Of a stretch of DNA of 64,000 bases, positions 56,164-64,000 are shown piece by piece (the stretch's first letter is position 1; each line of letters starts with the position of its first letter). Both the position numbers and the translations under genes were made by a program. Source of the DNA: Planctomycetota bacterium (lineage in GTDB: Bacteria; Planctomycetota; UBA1135; UBA2386); the NCBI GenBank assembly GCA_014192625.1, contig BJHM01000004.1, forward strand, positions 62,001 to 126,000. The letters are read 5' to 3'. Below the pieces are notes generated by a model. It was not told the DNA's origin, did no database searches, and saw only the letters and a list, made by a program, of their open reading frames with translations.

Positions 56164-57816
56164 TCAGCGCTCGCGGTAGCGGTGTGCTACCGGCATGCGT
56201 CGGCCGCTCCAGCAACGCTCACTGACGCGCAACGTCGGCGGATACTGATGGCGCTTCCACTCAGCGGCCTGCACCTTGGCAAACAGCTCGGCGACGCGCT
56301 CCTGCGCCATCCCCGTCCGCTCAGCGGTAGCAGCCACCGACAGATCTTCCTCAACGAGGCAACGCAGCACAGAATCAAGCACCGGATACGACGGCAAGGT
56401 GTCCGTATCGAACTGCTCCGCACGCAACTCAGCTGACGGCGGCTTCTCAATCGAGTGAACCGGAATGCGCTCGCGCTCACGATTGCAAAAGCGCGCCAGG
56501 TCCCAAACCTCCGTCTTCCACAGGTCGGCAATCGGCGCGAGGCCGCCGTTCGTGTCGCCATAAAGAGTGCAGTAGCCAACCGCGCACTCACTCTTGTTAC
56601 CGGTAGTGAGCAGCAGATGACCGCGCTTATTGGAGAACGCCATCAACAGAGTGCCGCGCATTCGCGACTGCAGATTTTCTTCCGCAATATCAACCTTGCT
56701 GCCGCGGAACACCGGCTCCAAGACCTTGCCAAAAGCATCCTGCAACGGCGCGATCGGCAGCACGTGCAAGTTGATGCCAAGGTGATCGGCGAGTGCGCGC
56801 GCATCAGCCATGCTGTGCTCACTGCTGAAGGTTGACGGCATCGCAATGCCTTCGACGTTGTGCTTTCCTAGCGCATCGACGGCGAGCACGGCCACCAGCG
56901 CGGAATCGATGCCGCCGGAGAGGCCAATAACCGCGCGCTGAAAGCCGAATTTGCGAGCGTAGCTGGCGATGCCTTGCACGAGGGCGTGATGCAGCATCTC
57001 TGCGGGCGGCGCCTCAACCGGCGTCTCAGTCCATGGCAACTCGGTGTTTACGATGTGCAGCGCCTCGGCAAACAGCACCGGCTGGAACGCCACCCCGGAT
57101 GGTTTGACTGCGAGCGAGCCACCATCAAACTGCAACTCAACGTTGCCGCCTGCGAGGTTGACGTAGAGCATCGGCACGCCATGCCGCCGCGCGGCGGCCG
57201 CCACCATGCGATAGCGAAACATGTGCTTGCCCTGCGCCCACGGACTCGCACTCAGATTGACCACGAGCTTTGCGCCAGCGCTAACCACCCGCTCTACGGG
57301 GTCGATGCGATAATTGCAGCGCGCAAAAAACTGCGCGTCATTCCAGCCATCCTCACAAACGACGACTCCGACCTTCTCGCCGTCAATTTCGATCAGGTTG
57401 CGCTCCGGCGCGCTAAACGATTCGAAGTAACGGGACTCGTCAAACACGTCATAGGTCGGCAACAGGCACTTGCGCGCCACGATCTGCGCCGCGCCACCAA
57501 GCAACATCGCCACAGCATTGAACAGCGGCCGACCACCACCTGCTGCCGCGTGTTCATTGCGCGCAAGGCAACCGACCAGCGTCGGCAAATCGTGCGGCAC
57601 AAGGCGCGCGAGCTCTTGCAGCGCGCAGTCGTGCGCATCGAGAACCGACGGGCGCACCAGCAAATCCTCTGCGGGATAACCGATCAAAGCCAGCTCTGGA
57701 AACACCGCGAGCTGCGCGCCAGCTGCGCGTGCCTGCTTACTAAAGTCGACGATCTTCGCGATGTTGCCCGCGAAGTCTCCGACCGTCGTGTCTATCTGGC
57801 ACAGAGCGACTCTCAT
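56164..57816 (-). CDS. nadE: Glutamine-dependent NAD+ synthase
   Basis: A 550-residue two-domain enzyme for the last step of NAD biosynthesis. N-terminal nitrilase-type glutaminase (about 1-265) has the Glu in VFPELALIGYPAEDLL and the nucleophile Cys in VVVCEDGW; the synthetase domain from about 280 has the P-loop-like GLSGGIDSALVAVLA and TGNKSECAVGYCTLYGD. The ATG at 57816 is preferred to the TTG at 57822. It lies 15 bases behind the ispH stop. Confidence 0.95.
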   Translation of the reverse strand: MRVALCQIDTTVGDFAGNIAKIVDFSKQARAAGAQLAVFPELALIGYPAEDLLVRPSVLDAHDCALQELARLVPHDLPTLVGCLARNEHAAAGGGRPLFNAVAMLLGGAAQIVARKCLLPTYDVFDESRYFESFSAPERNLIEIDGEKVGVVVCEDGWNDAQFFARCNYRIDPVERVVSAGAKLVVNLSASPWAQGKHMFRYRMVAAAARRHGVPMLYVNLAGGNVELQFDGGSLAVKPSGVAFQPVLFAEALHIVNTELPWTETPVEAPPAEMLHHALVQGIASYARKFGFQRAVIGLSGGIDSALVAVLAVDALGKHNVEGIAMPSTFSSEHSMADARALADHLGINLHVLPIAPLQDAFGKVLEPVFRGSKVDIAEENLQSRMRGTLLMAFSNKRGHLLLTTGNKSECAVGYCTLYGDTNGGLAPIADLWKTEVWDLARFCNRERERIPVHSIEKPPSAELRAEQFDTDTLPSYPVLDSVLRCLVEEDLSVAATAERTGMAQERVAELFAKVQAAEWKRHQYPPTLRVSERCWSGRRMPVAHRYRER

Positions 57817-57831
57817 CGACAACTCTGCGCG

Positions 57832-58752
57832 TCAGCGCAATTCCAAGGGCAACTTGAACTCAATGGACTCCTCGATGCCATCCACTTCTTCGACGCTGCT
57901 GGCACCGAGTTCGCGCAGCTTTGCAACCACAGATTGCACGCTGCTCTCTGGTGTGCTCGCGCCCGAAGTGATGCCGATATTTTGCATGCCGAAAAACCAC
58001 GCCGCATCGATCTCGTTGGGACCAAGGACCAGGTATGCCGGCACGCCAGAGTCCGCGCCGAGTTCGCGCAGGCGATTGCTATTGCTGCTCATCCGATCGC
58101 CGATCACCAGCCAGACGTCCACCTTGCCGTGCAGGCTCTTTACTGCGAGCTGGCGATTGGTGGTCGCGTAACAGATGTCTTCCTTGCGCGGCGCGCGCAA
58201 CTTAGGGAAGCGCCGCTTTAGCACGCTCATGACACGCATCGCCTCGTCGACACTCAGGGTGGTCTGGGTGAGCACCGCCACCTTGTCGGGATCCGGCACC
58301 TGCACTTCCTCAGCAGCTTTCGCAGTAGCAACCACAATCGTCCTCTCCGGCGCTTCACCGACCACGCCTTCAACTTCAACGTGGTCATGGTGCCCGATCA
58401 GCAGGATGGTGAGTCCTTGGCGCGAAAAGCGCTGCGACTCAACATGCACCTTGGTCACCAGCGGACACGTGGCATCGATCGCATTTAGCCGGAAGTTCTT
58501 CGCCTGCTCAAATACCTGCGGCGCCACACCGTGGGCCGAGAAAATCACATGACTGCCAGCCGGCACCACAGCAAGGTCGTCCACGAACACCGCGCCCTTC
58601 GCCATCAGATCCTGCACGACGACCTTGTTGTGCACGATTTCGTGGCGGACGTAGATGGGCGGACCATATTTGGCCAGGGCGCGCTCGACGGTTTCGATCG
58701 CTCGTTCAACGCCCGCGCAGAAACCGCGCGGCCGACATAAGAGGACGTTCAT
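57832..58752 (-). CDS. ispH: 4-hydroxy-3-methylbut-2-enyl diphosphate reductase
   Basis: A 306-residue iron-sulfur enzyme, last step of the MEP isoprenoid pathway. The three cluster Cys lie in CRPRGFCAGVERA, DATCPLVTKVH and ICYATTNRQ; the substrate-site residues SSNSNRL and TSGASTPE are seen. Full length. It is probably transcribed with nadE. Confidence 0.96.
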   Translation of the reverse strand: MNVLLCRPRGFCAGVERAIETVERALAKYGPPIYVRHEIVHNKVVVQDLMAKGAVFVDDLAVVPAGSHVIFSAHGVAPQVFEQAKNFRLNAIDATCPLVTKVHVESQRFSRQGLTILLIGHHDHVEVEGVVGEAPERTIVVATAKAAEEVQVPDPDKVAVLTQTTLSVDEAMRVMSVLKRRFPKLRAPRKEDICYATTNRQLAVKSLHGKVDVWLVIGDRMSSNSNRLRELGADSGVPAYLVLGPNEIDAAWFFGMQNIGITSGASTPESSVQSVVAKLRELGASSVEEVDGIEESIEFKLPLELR

Positions 58753-58800
58753 GCGGGTCGGATAGTCTGAACTCCCGTCCCGCGCTGGGCAAGCCTTGCG

Positions 58801-59943
58801 CTACCGCACTTCCAGCACCGCACCCTGGCCGTAGCCGATTTGCCCACTGACCGCGGTGGCACTGCCAAAATTGTAGATGCGGGTAACACTCAGCGGACCG
58901 CAAACCGTGCTCTGCTGGCCGATGCTGGTAGTGAGCAACATTGGGTTTGCGGTCTGGCTGTATGCCAGCGCCTGAGCAAACAGCGATTGCCCAACCAGCG
59001 CGCGATCCGCAGCCAGCGGCAACTGAAACGATGCCACTCCGGCCGCACTCGCAATTGTCACCAAGGTCACCAGCGGATCGATATTGAGCCAACAATCCGG
59101 CGCACCGAAGCGAAACAGGCTGCTTAACGCAGGCGGCGGTTGCAGCGGATTATTTGGATCAAACAGTGCTAGCGGCAACGGTTGGCCGAGCAACAGCCCC
59201 TGTGCAGTGAGGTTGGTGGCGAGCATCACAAGCACACTTGGCTCAGTGTTGCGCACCACCCATGTGAACGTGCTGCCGGCTTGCATCGACGCTGCTGGCT
59301 CAAGAGAAAGCGGCAGGCCGCCACTTGGTGCGCAGCCTGCGCCAGCGTTGCCGAACACAACTGGCGGGCTCTGGCAGGAGCCAAGGTTGTCGAGCCGATA
59401 CGCTCCCGGCGGCTGCGACAGGATCTGTATCTCGATCAAGAGGTTCGCTGGCTCAGGGATACCAGCTTGTCGAGCGGGTGTCATGCCGTAGGCCCAGGGC
59501 ACTTGGAAAACGAGGTCGATATTAAACGGCCGCACGCCGGCGACGGCAGGCTGCGCTGGCAAAGTCATCGGCAGGTTGGTGATCACGTAGCTCGCGTCGC
59601 TGCCCCAGTTTTCCGCAAAGTTGGCGGATGCGTTGGCCGCGCGCACCGAGGTCGTCGACAGCAACACGTTGACCACGACATAGCCCTTCTGCGCTTGTGT
59701 GCCACCGCCTGAATTATCGGCGCGCAGGTGGATCGAATGGATCACGCGCGGGCCCGTCCATGCCAACTCCGAAGCGTCGTAGATGCACTGAAAGCGGACT
59801 GGCTGGCCGGTGCCAAACGGCACGCTGGAGCCACTGCCGCCTTCAACGGAAAAAAGGGCAGAAGGCACCGTGGTGTTGACCTGCGCCAAGAGATTTGCGG
59901 CGAACAAAACAGGCGCGGCAATGCAGCAGCACAGCGTCGTCAT
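58801..59943 (-). CDS. Exported Planctomycete-type protein of unknown function
   Basis: A 380-residue protein with a signal peptide (TTLCCCIAAPVLFAANLLAQ). The body is all-beta looking with WTGPRVIHSIHLRADNSGG, YVVVNVLLSTTS and a C-terminal 130-residue region (NTEPSVLVMLATNLTAQGL, PLAADRALVGQSLFAQAL) that resembles repeated exported proteins I associate with Planctomycetota. No catalytic motif was found. Its function is unknown. Confidence 0.75.
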   Translation of the reverse strand: MTTLCCCIAAPVLFAANLLAQVNTTVPSALFSVEGGSGSSVPFGTGQPVRFQCIYDASELAWTGPRVIHSIHLRADNSGGGTQAQKGYVVVNVLLSTTSVRAANASANFAENWGSDASYVITNLPMTLPAQPAVAGVRPFNIDLVFQVPWAYGMTPARQAGIPEPANLLIEIQILSQPPGAYRLDNLGSCQSPPVVFGNAGAGCAPSGGLPLSLEPAASMQAGSTFTWVVRNTEPSVLVMLATNLTAQGLLLGQPLPLALFDPNNPLQPPPALSSLFRFGAPDCWLNIDPLVTLVTIASAAGVASFQLPLAADRALVGQSLFAQALAYSQTANPMLLTTSIGQQSTVCGPLSVTRIYNFGSATAVSGQIGYGQGAVLEVR

Positions 59944-60101
59944 GGGGAATACCTCGCCGACTCATCGGCCAATCCAAAAGCCCAGCTTGAACCCTCCATC
60001 GCATGGTCGCCCCGTCTCAACCCGCGACAGCTCGTCAAGAGCAGTGCCGCGAGATCCGACAAGTAGCTGGGCTGCCAACAAGAAGACCTGGAGAACAAGA
60101 C

Positions 60102-61550
60102 GTGCAACTGGACAACATCACCACACCTTCTGCGGAGCAGACTCCCGAACTGCGCTACGCATCACTGCATCGCGCAGTGGAGCGCGGCATGGCTTCCGAT
60201 GAAGTCCTTCGCCAGCTGGTGGAGATCTGCCTGCAGCTTGGCCATGTCGACGAAGCACTGCGCGTACATGCAACCATGAATCCTGGCGCCGCGCGGGACC
60301 TAGTGACATCGCGCCTCATCCGCAAAGGTGTCCTCGACGCAGATTCTCCTCCTGACGAGCAACCTCGTTCCAAGTCTGCGGATTCGCCGGTACTCAAAGA
60401 ACACGTCATCGACGCGATCCAATATCTCAGTCAGTCCTACATGCCTGCGGTCGCGCTGATGACGATGCTGGCGTTCCCGATCATCGTCGGCCTCGGCGGG
60501 TTCCTCACGGCAGGCGGATCCCCGTGGCTGTTTGCCGCACTCGCTGCAGTGCCTGGCATCTGCGTGCTCGGCGTCACTGGCGCGATGGGGCGGCAAATCT
60601 TCATCGAAGCTGCGGCCGGACAATCCACGCTCTCGCCCATGCCGTCAGCGTCGGAGATAGTCAATCTCGCCAAGCGTTACCTCGTGGACTTCACGCTGGT
60701 GTTTGTGATCCTCGTGGCACCATCGCTAATGGCGATCTACTTTGGCATGCCGCTTGTGTCGTCGCTGCCATGCTTATTACTCGGCATGTTCGTATTTCCG
60801 AGCGCGTTGATTCTGCGCCAGTTGCGAGGCGACTTCCGCGCGATCGCACCGGTGCCCGTCATGCGCGCGATCTTCGCGTGCCATGGCTATGCAGGTTTTG
60901 CCGGCACCTACTGGCTCGCGTTCGCGCCAGCGGGGTTTGCGATGTGGGCCTCGCTTGGTCACGCGACCTGGCTGCAGATCTCGGTCGTTGGTCCGCTCGC
61001 CGTGCTGCCTACTTTCGCTACTGCGCGCCTGCTCGGGACCTTCACCAATCTGCACCGTGACCGGCTGGTGCCGCTGCTGGATTCGGCCGTCCTGGTCAAA
61101 ACCAGCGCACGGACGAACACTACTGCCTACAAAGCGCCACCGCGCGCGCCTCATCCCCGCCACACGCCATTGAACAAGCGGAACGAGTCGGCGGCACCGG
61201 CAAAGCACAGCGCTCCGGCTGCTCGCCCAGTCGAAAAACCTGCCGCTTCGCGCGCGTTCCATTCACAGTTACCGCCAGCCATGCGGATGCGAGTGCAGCC
61301 GCAGACCACTAAGATTGAAGGTCGCGCGCCACAGCGGCCGGCGGCACCCACGCAGCAAGCGCAACGGGCGGCGGCACCAGCGCAGCAAACCCAACGGCCA
61401 ACTGCACCGCCGACCGCTAAAACCAGGCCGGTTGTGGCTGCCGTTGAACCGCACAAGTTTGGTGGTCCAGACCTCAGCGGCTTGCCCGGCGCCAAACTGA
61501 TCAGCGCCAGCGAACGCGAGCGCCTCGGCGCAGCTTCGCGCAAGCAGTAG
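60102..61550 (+). CDS. Membrane protein of unknown function with low-complexity tail
   Basis: A 482-residue protein started at the GTG at 60102, which has GGAG eight bases before it; the frame opens at 60003 but that has no ribosome site. Residues 1-65 are helical (LRQLVEICLQLGHVDEALRV), about 110-325 hold five or six hydrophobic helices (VALMTMLAFPIIVGLGG and others), and the last 145 residues are Pro/Ala/Gln-rich with repeated QQAQRAAAPA and QQTQRPTAPP units. I do not recognise the family. It is divergent from the exported protein at 59943. Confidence 0.7.
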   Translation: MQLDNITTPSAEQTPELRYASLHRAVERGMASDEVLRQLVEICLQLGHVDEALRVHATMNPGAARDLVTSRLIRKGVLDADSPPDEQPRSKSADSPVLKEHVIDAIQYLSQSYMPAVALMTMLAFPIIVGLGGFLTAGGSPWLFAALAAVPGICVLGVTGAMGRQIFIEAAAGQSTLSPMPSASEIVNLAKRYLVDFTLVFVILVAPSLMAIYFGMPLVSSLPCLLLGMFVFPSALILRQLRGDFRAIAPVPVMRAIFACHGYAGFAGTYWLAFAPAGFAMWASLGHATWLQISVVGPLAVLPTFATARLLGTFTNLHRDRLVPLLDSAVLVKTSARTNTTAYKAPPRAPHPRHTPLNKRNESAAPAKHSAPAARPVEKPAASRAFHSQLPPAMRMRVQPQTTKIEGRAPQRPAAPTQQAQRAAAPAQQTQRPTAPPTAKTRPVVAAVEPHKFGGPDLSGLPGAKLISASERERLGAASRKQ

Positions 61551-61864
61551 GCCGTCTTTCGCGTAGCCGCGCGCAGCACTGTAAACCACAACGCGCCCGC
61601 TTCCGGCAATCACCGTGATCCATCGGGTGCTTTTCGGCAGCGCGCTGCGTTACTGCGACCGCATGGGTTGCCGACAAAACCAGCTGCGAAAAACAGTGGC
61701 GCACCTGACAGCTTCTCGGCGGCTGGATTATTCATCGCACTATAAAACTTCGCCGACCTGCGCCATCGCCCAGCAGAACCACCGCTCCGCAAGCTTGCCC
61801 ATCATGACTTGATTAGGCCCGCGCGATGCAAATCGCCGGCCTCGGTCATACTATTTGCGCACCT
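61551..61864. other. 314-bp gap with no gene seen
   Basis: No convincing reading frame, terminator or promoter. There is a 10-bp palindrome (CAGCGCGCTG) near 61640 and a TATAAA at about 61742 without a clear -35 partner. Confidence 0.5.
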
Positions 61865-63226
61865 ATGCGCGACAAGGTTCGGATCGGCTATGGCCAGGGC
61901 TTCTGGGGCGACTCCATCCTCGGCCCCATTCGTCTCATCCGCGAGGGCCCGCTCGACTACCTCGCTCTCGATTACCTCGCCGAGGTAACGATGAGCATCA
62001 TGCAGAAGTTGCGCAGCCGAAATCCCAAGGCTGGCTTTGCTTCCGACTTCGTCACACTGCTTGGGCGAGTGCTACCGGAAGTGCACCAGAAGGGCATCAA
62101 GGTGATCGCAAATGCCGGCGGCGTAAACCCAAGCGCCTGCCTCGATGCCGTGCTCGAACTGGCCCGCAAGCAGGGCATCAAAGGCCTGAAGGTCGGCATC
62201 ATTGATGGCGACGACATCCTGTCGCGCATCCCTGCGCTGCTAGCCAGTGGGCATCCGCTCGCAAATATGGACGACGGGCGCGCGCTGTCCGCGGTGCAAG
62301 ACCGGCTCCTGTCGGCCAATGTTTACATCGGCGCGTTTGCGGTTGCGGAGTGCCTTCGACAAGGGGCGCAGATTGTGATCGGCGGCCGACTGACGGATCC
62401 CGCCCTAGTTGCAGGCCCGATGATCCATGAGTTTGGCTGGCAGCCAACCGACTTCGACAAGCTCGCCGCCGGCACGATCGCGGGGCACATCGCTGAGTGC
62501 GGCGCGCAATGCACCGGCGGCAACTTCACCGGCTGGCGCGACGTCAAAGATTTTGTGCGCATCGGCTATCCGATCATCGAAGGCAGCGAAGATGGCACGT
62601 TCGTCGTGACCAAACACGAAGGCACCGGTGGACTCATCAACCGCGAGACGGTGATCTCGCAGCTGCTCTACGAGATGGGCGACCCGCGGCGCTACCTCGG
62701 CCCTGACTGCACCGCTGATTTCACCAGCGCCAAGATCGAGGCAGTGGGCAAAGATCGCGTGCAACTGTCCGGCATCAAGGGCGGCGCGCCGACTGACACC
62801 TACAAGGTTTCGCTGAGCTACCAGAACGGCTTCAAGACCACCGGGCAACTGACCGTCAGCGGTCCCGATGCTGTGGCCAAAGCAAAGCTGTGCGCCGACA
62901 TCGTCTGGGGTCGCCTCGCCCTCGATGGCTGCACGTTCACAGAAAACGAGAAGCTGGTCGAAATCGTCGGCGCAGGCGTTTGCCATGAAGGCATCGTCAA
63001 ACCATGCGACCCACCCGAGGTAGTTCTGCGGCTGTCAGTAAAGTGCAATGACGAGGCGCGAGTCGACCGCTTTGGCATGGAAGTCGTGCCGCTCGTAACC
63101 AGCGGCCCGCCCGGCGTCACCGGTTTTGCCGGCGGCCGTCCCAAGGCAACAGACATCGTCGGCTACTGGCCGGCGCTGCTAAACAAGCACCAGGTGCAGA
63201 CGCGCGTGCGCGTGGAGGTGACGTGA
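61865..63226 (+). CDS. AtuA-type acyclic terpene utilisation protein (DUF1446)
   Basis: A 453-residue protein started at the ATG at 61865 (RDKVRIGYGQGFWGD); the frame opens 39 bases earlier. DUF1446 marks: DYLALDYLAEVTM, VIANAGGVNPSACLDAV, GADIVIGGRL-like QIVIGGRLTDPALVAGP, and KHEGTGGLINRETVISQLLYEMGDP. AtuA proteins are needed for terpene or related acid breakdown, but their reaction is not known. It is coupled to a small AtuA C-terminal-like gene by TGATG. Confidence 0.88.
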   Translation: MRDKVRIGYGQGFWGDSILGPIRLIREGPLDYLALDYLAEVTMSIMQKLRSRNPKAGFASDFVTLLGRVLPEVHQKGIKVIANAGGVNPSACLDAVLELARKQGIKGLKVGIIDGDDILSRIPALLASGHPLANMDDGRALSAVQDRLLSANVYIGAFAVAECLRQGAQIVIGGRLTDPALVAGPMIHEFGWQPTDFDKLAAGTIAGHIAECGAQCTGGNFTGWRDVKDFVRIGYPIIEGSEDGTFVVTKHEGTGGLINRETVISQLLYEMGDPRRYLGPDCTADFTSAKIEAVGKDRVQLSGIKGGAPTDTYKVSLSYQNGFKTTGQLTVSGPDAVAKAKLCADIVWGRLALDGCTFTENEKLVEIVGAGVCHEGIVKPCDPPEVVLRLSVKCNDEARVDRFGMEVVPLVTSGPPGVTGFAGGRPKATDIVGYWPALLNKHQVQTRVRVEVT

Positions 63227-63540
63227 TGGCAAAGGTGAAACTGGCTTCGTTCGCGTTCGCGCGCAGCGGCGACAAGGGTGACGGCAGCAACGTCGGCATC
63301 TTCGTCAAGAACGCGGCGGACTACGAGCTGCTCAAGAAGGTGCTGACCGTGGACGCAGTGAAGCGCCACTTCCACGGCATCTGCAAGGGCGAGATCACGC
63401 GCTACGAAGCGCCCAATATGCTCGCGCTAAACTTCCTGCTGCGCGATTCGCTCGGCGGCGGCGGCAGCGAAAGCCTGAAAACAGATGCGCAGGGCAAGAC
63501 GCACGGACTTGCGCTGCTAGAAATGGAAGTCGAGCGCTAG
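63226..63540 (+). CDS. AtuA C-terminal-like domain protein
   Basis: A 104-residue protein matching the small domain that in many AtuA proteins is the C-terminus: FAFARSGDKGDGSNVGIFV, HGICKGEITRYEAPNMLALNF in two pieces. Here it is its own gene, with ATG overlapping the stop of the large gene. The split form is common in bacteria. The two chains probably form one complex. Confidence 0.85.
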   Translation: MAKVKLASFAFARSGDKGDGSNVGIFVKNAADYELLKKVLTVDAVKRHFHGICKGEITRYEAPNMLALNFLLRDSLGGGGSESLKTDAQGKTHGLALLEMEVER

Positions 63541-63714
63541 ACGAGCGGCGGGATCAACAAACTCGCGCACCTGCTCACGCGAGACAAATCGCCCGCTAGC
63601 CGGAGCGTCACTCCATTCGCGCTCATCAGTGCCAGCCGCACGGCAAAACCTGCATGCGGGACTTCTCGCTGCGGGATGCGCGCCGGTTTTAAGTTGTGCG
63701 CGATCTATCGCCAA
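63517..63714 (-). CDS. Doubtful small minus-strand frame
   Basis: A 65-residue frame that overlaps the end of the AtuA-like gene by 24 bases. It reads plausibly near the C-terminus (FVSREQVREFVDP) but has no ribosome site and matches nothing I know. It is listed because 63541-63889 otherwise holds no gene. Confidence 0.2.
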   Translation of the reverse strand: MAIDRAQLKTGAHPAARSPACRFCRAAGTDEREWSDAPASGRFVSREQVREFVDPAARLALDFHF

Positions 63715-63889
63715 CCTGCGGGAGCAGCCAATCGGGCAGGCATGTCACAGAACTCCCTGCGTGGTGCAAAGCCTCAGCTTTTCCGACAGCGCGGCCGTTT
63801 CACCTTTGGTCACGGGGCACTTCGCCATCGATGCCGGGCGCGCACTGCTTGCACACCGTGCAGCACTCGTCGAAAGTGACCTGCCAACC

Positions 63890-64000
63890 ATGCCACATGT
63901 CCTTACCCGTCTGCGCGAATACGTAAAGCAGCGCTGCGCACGACTCGTCCTGCCCGAAGTGCATGACTCGCGCACCAAGGCAGCGCGCGTGCTGCTAGAA
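63890..64000 (+). CDS. Phosphate acetyl/butyryltransferase-like protein (partial, start only)
   Basis: An open plus-strand frame runs to the window end. From the ATG at 63890 it reads like the N-terminus of phosphotransacetylases: REYVKQRCARLVLPEVHDSR then TKAARVLLE, fitting the RLVLPEGxDxR start of the family. The frame is open upstream to a GTG at 63761 that would add 43 residues. Such enzymes interconvert acyl-CoA and acyl-phosphate. Only 37 residues are visible. Confidence 0.55.
   Translation, partial: MPHVLTRLREYVKQRCARLVLPEVHDSRTKAARVLLE

Overview
The window is a gene-dense, GC-rich bacterial chromosome segment read from both strands. The mix suggests a flagellated, aerobic Gram-negative-type bacterium, and Planctomycetota is my best guess. 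The grounds are many large exported proteins of unknown function with TPR or low-complexity parts, an exported protein at 58801-59943 of a kind I associate with that phylum, AsmA-like envelope protein, and NtrC-type regulators beside flagellar genes. No rRNA, tRNA, CRISPR array, transposase or phage gene was seen. Genes are packed in runs with 4-base ATGA or GTGA stop/start overlaps, so many starts were chosen from those junctions.

Layout. 1-4553 (minus): an operon of an exported 686-residue protein, a TPR protein and a kynureninase-like PLP enzyme that runs off the left edge. 4613-8462: a small anchored protein, an acidic zinc-ribbon protein, a receiver-only response regulator, and groES-groEL with a strong hairpin behind groEL. 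8486-11148: a phosphodiesterase-family protein divergent from an AI-2E-family permease. 11537-16998 (minus): ManA, an RsuA/RluB-type pseudouridine synthase with a repeat-built N-terminus, a catalytic plus non-catalytic M16 peptidase pair, and a Nif3-like protein. 17096-23206 (minus): recN plus a cytochrome oxidase/heme A assembly cluster (CtaA, CtaB, ABC exporter, DUF420). 23357-25563: an exported protein, a broken zinc-ribbon gene, and rsmD, divergent from moaA. 26794-30629 (minus): 4-hydroxyproline epimerase/proline racemase, a lipoprotein M14 carboxypeptidase and two oligopeptide permease subunits.

30664-40659 is the most interesting part: one minus-strand, translationally coupled run encoding two sigma-54 activators, two histidine kinases without membrane segments, a third response regulator with an unknown output domain, three exported or anchored (two of them TPR-like) proteins and a metallophosphoesterase. 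It is divergent from a flagellar filament cluster on the plus strand (two near-identical flagellins, FliD, FliS, a FliT/FlgN-like chaperone). Both flagellins and fliD have sigma-28-like promoters of the form TCAA-N15/16-GCCG. A minus-strand glycosyltransferase with TPRs converges on this cluster and may glycosylate flagellin; four perfect-period 76-bp tandem repeats sit between the converging genes.

49241-64000: biotin-protein ligase, a Fic-fold protein with a destroyed active site, an AsmA-like giant, an anchored repeat protein, a phytanoyl-CoA dioxygenase gene fragment caught between 19-bp repeats, NadE, IspH, an exported protein, a membrane protein, an AtuA-type pair and the start of a phosphotransacetylase-like gene at the right edge.
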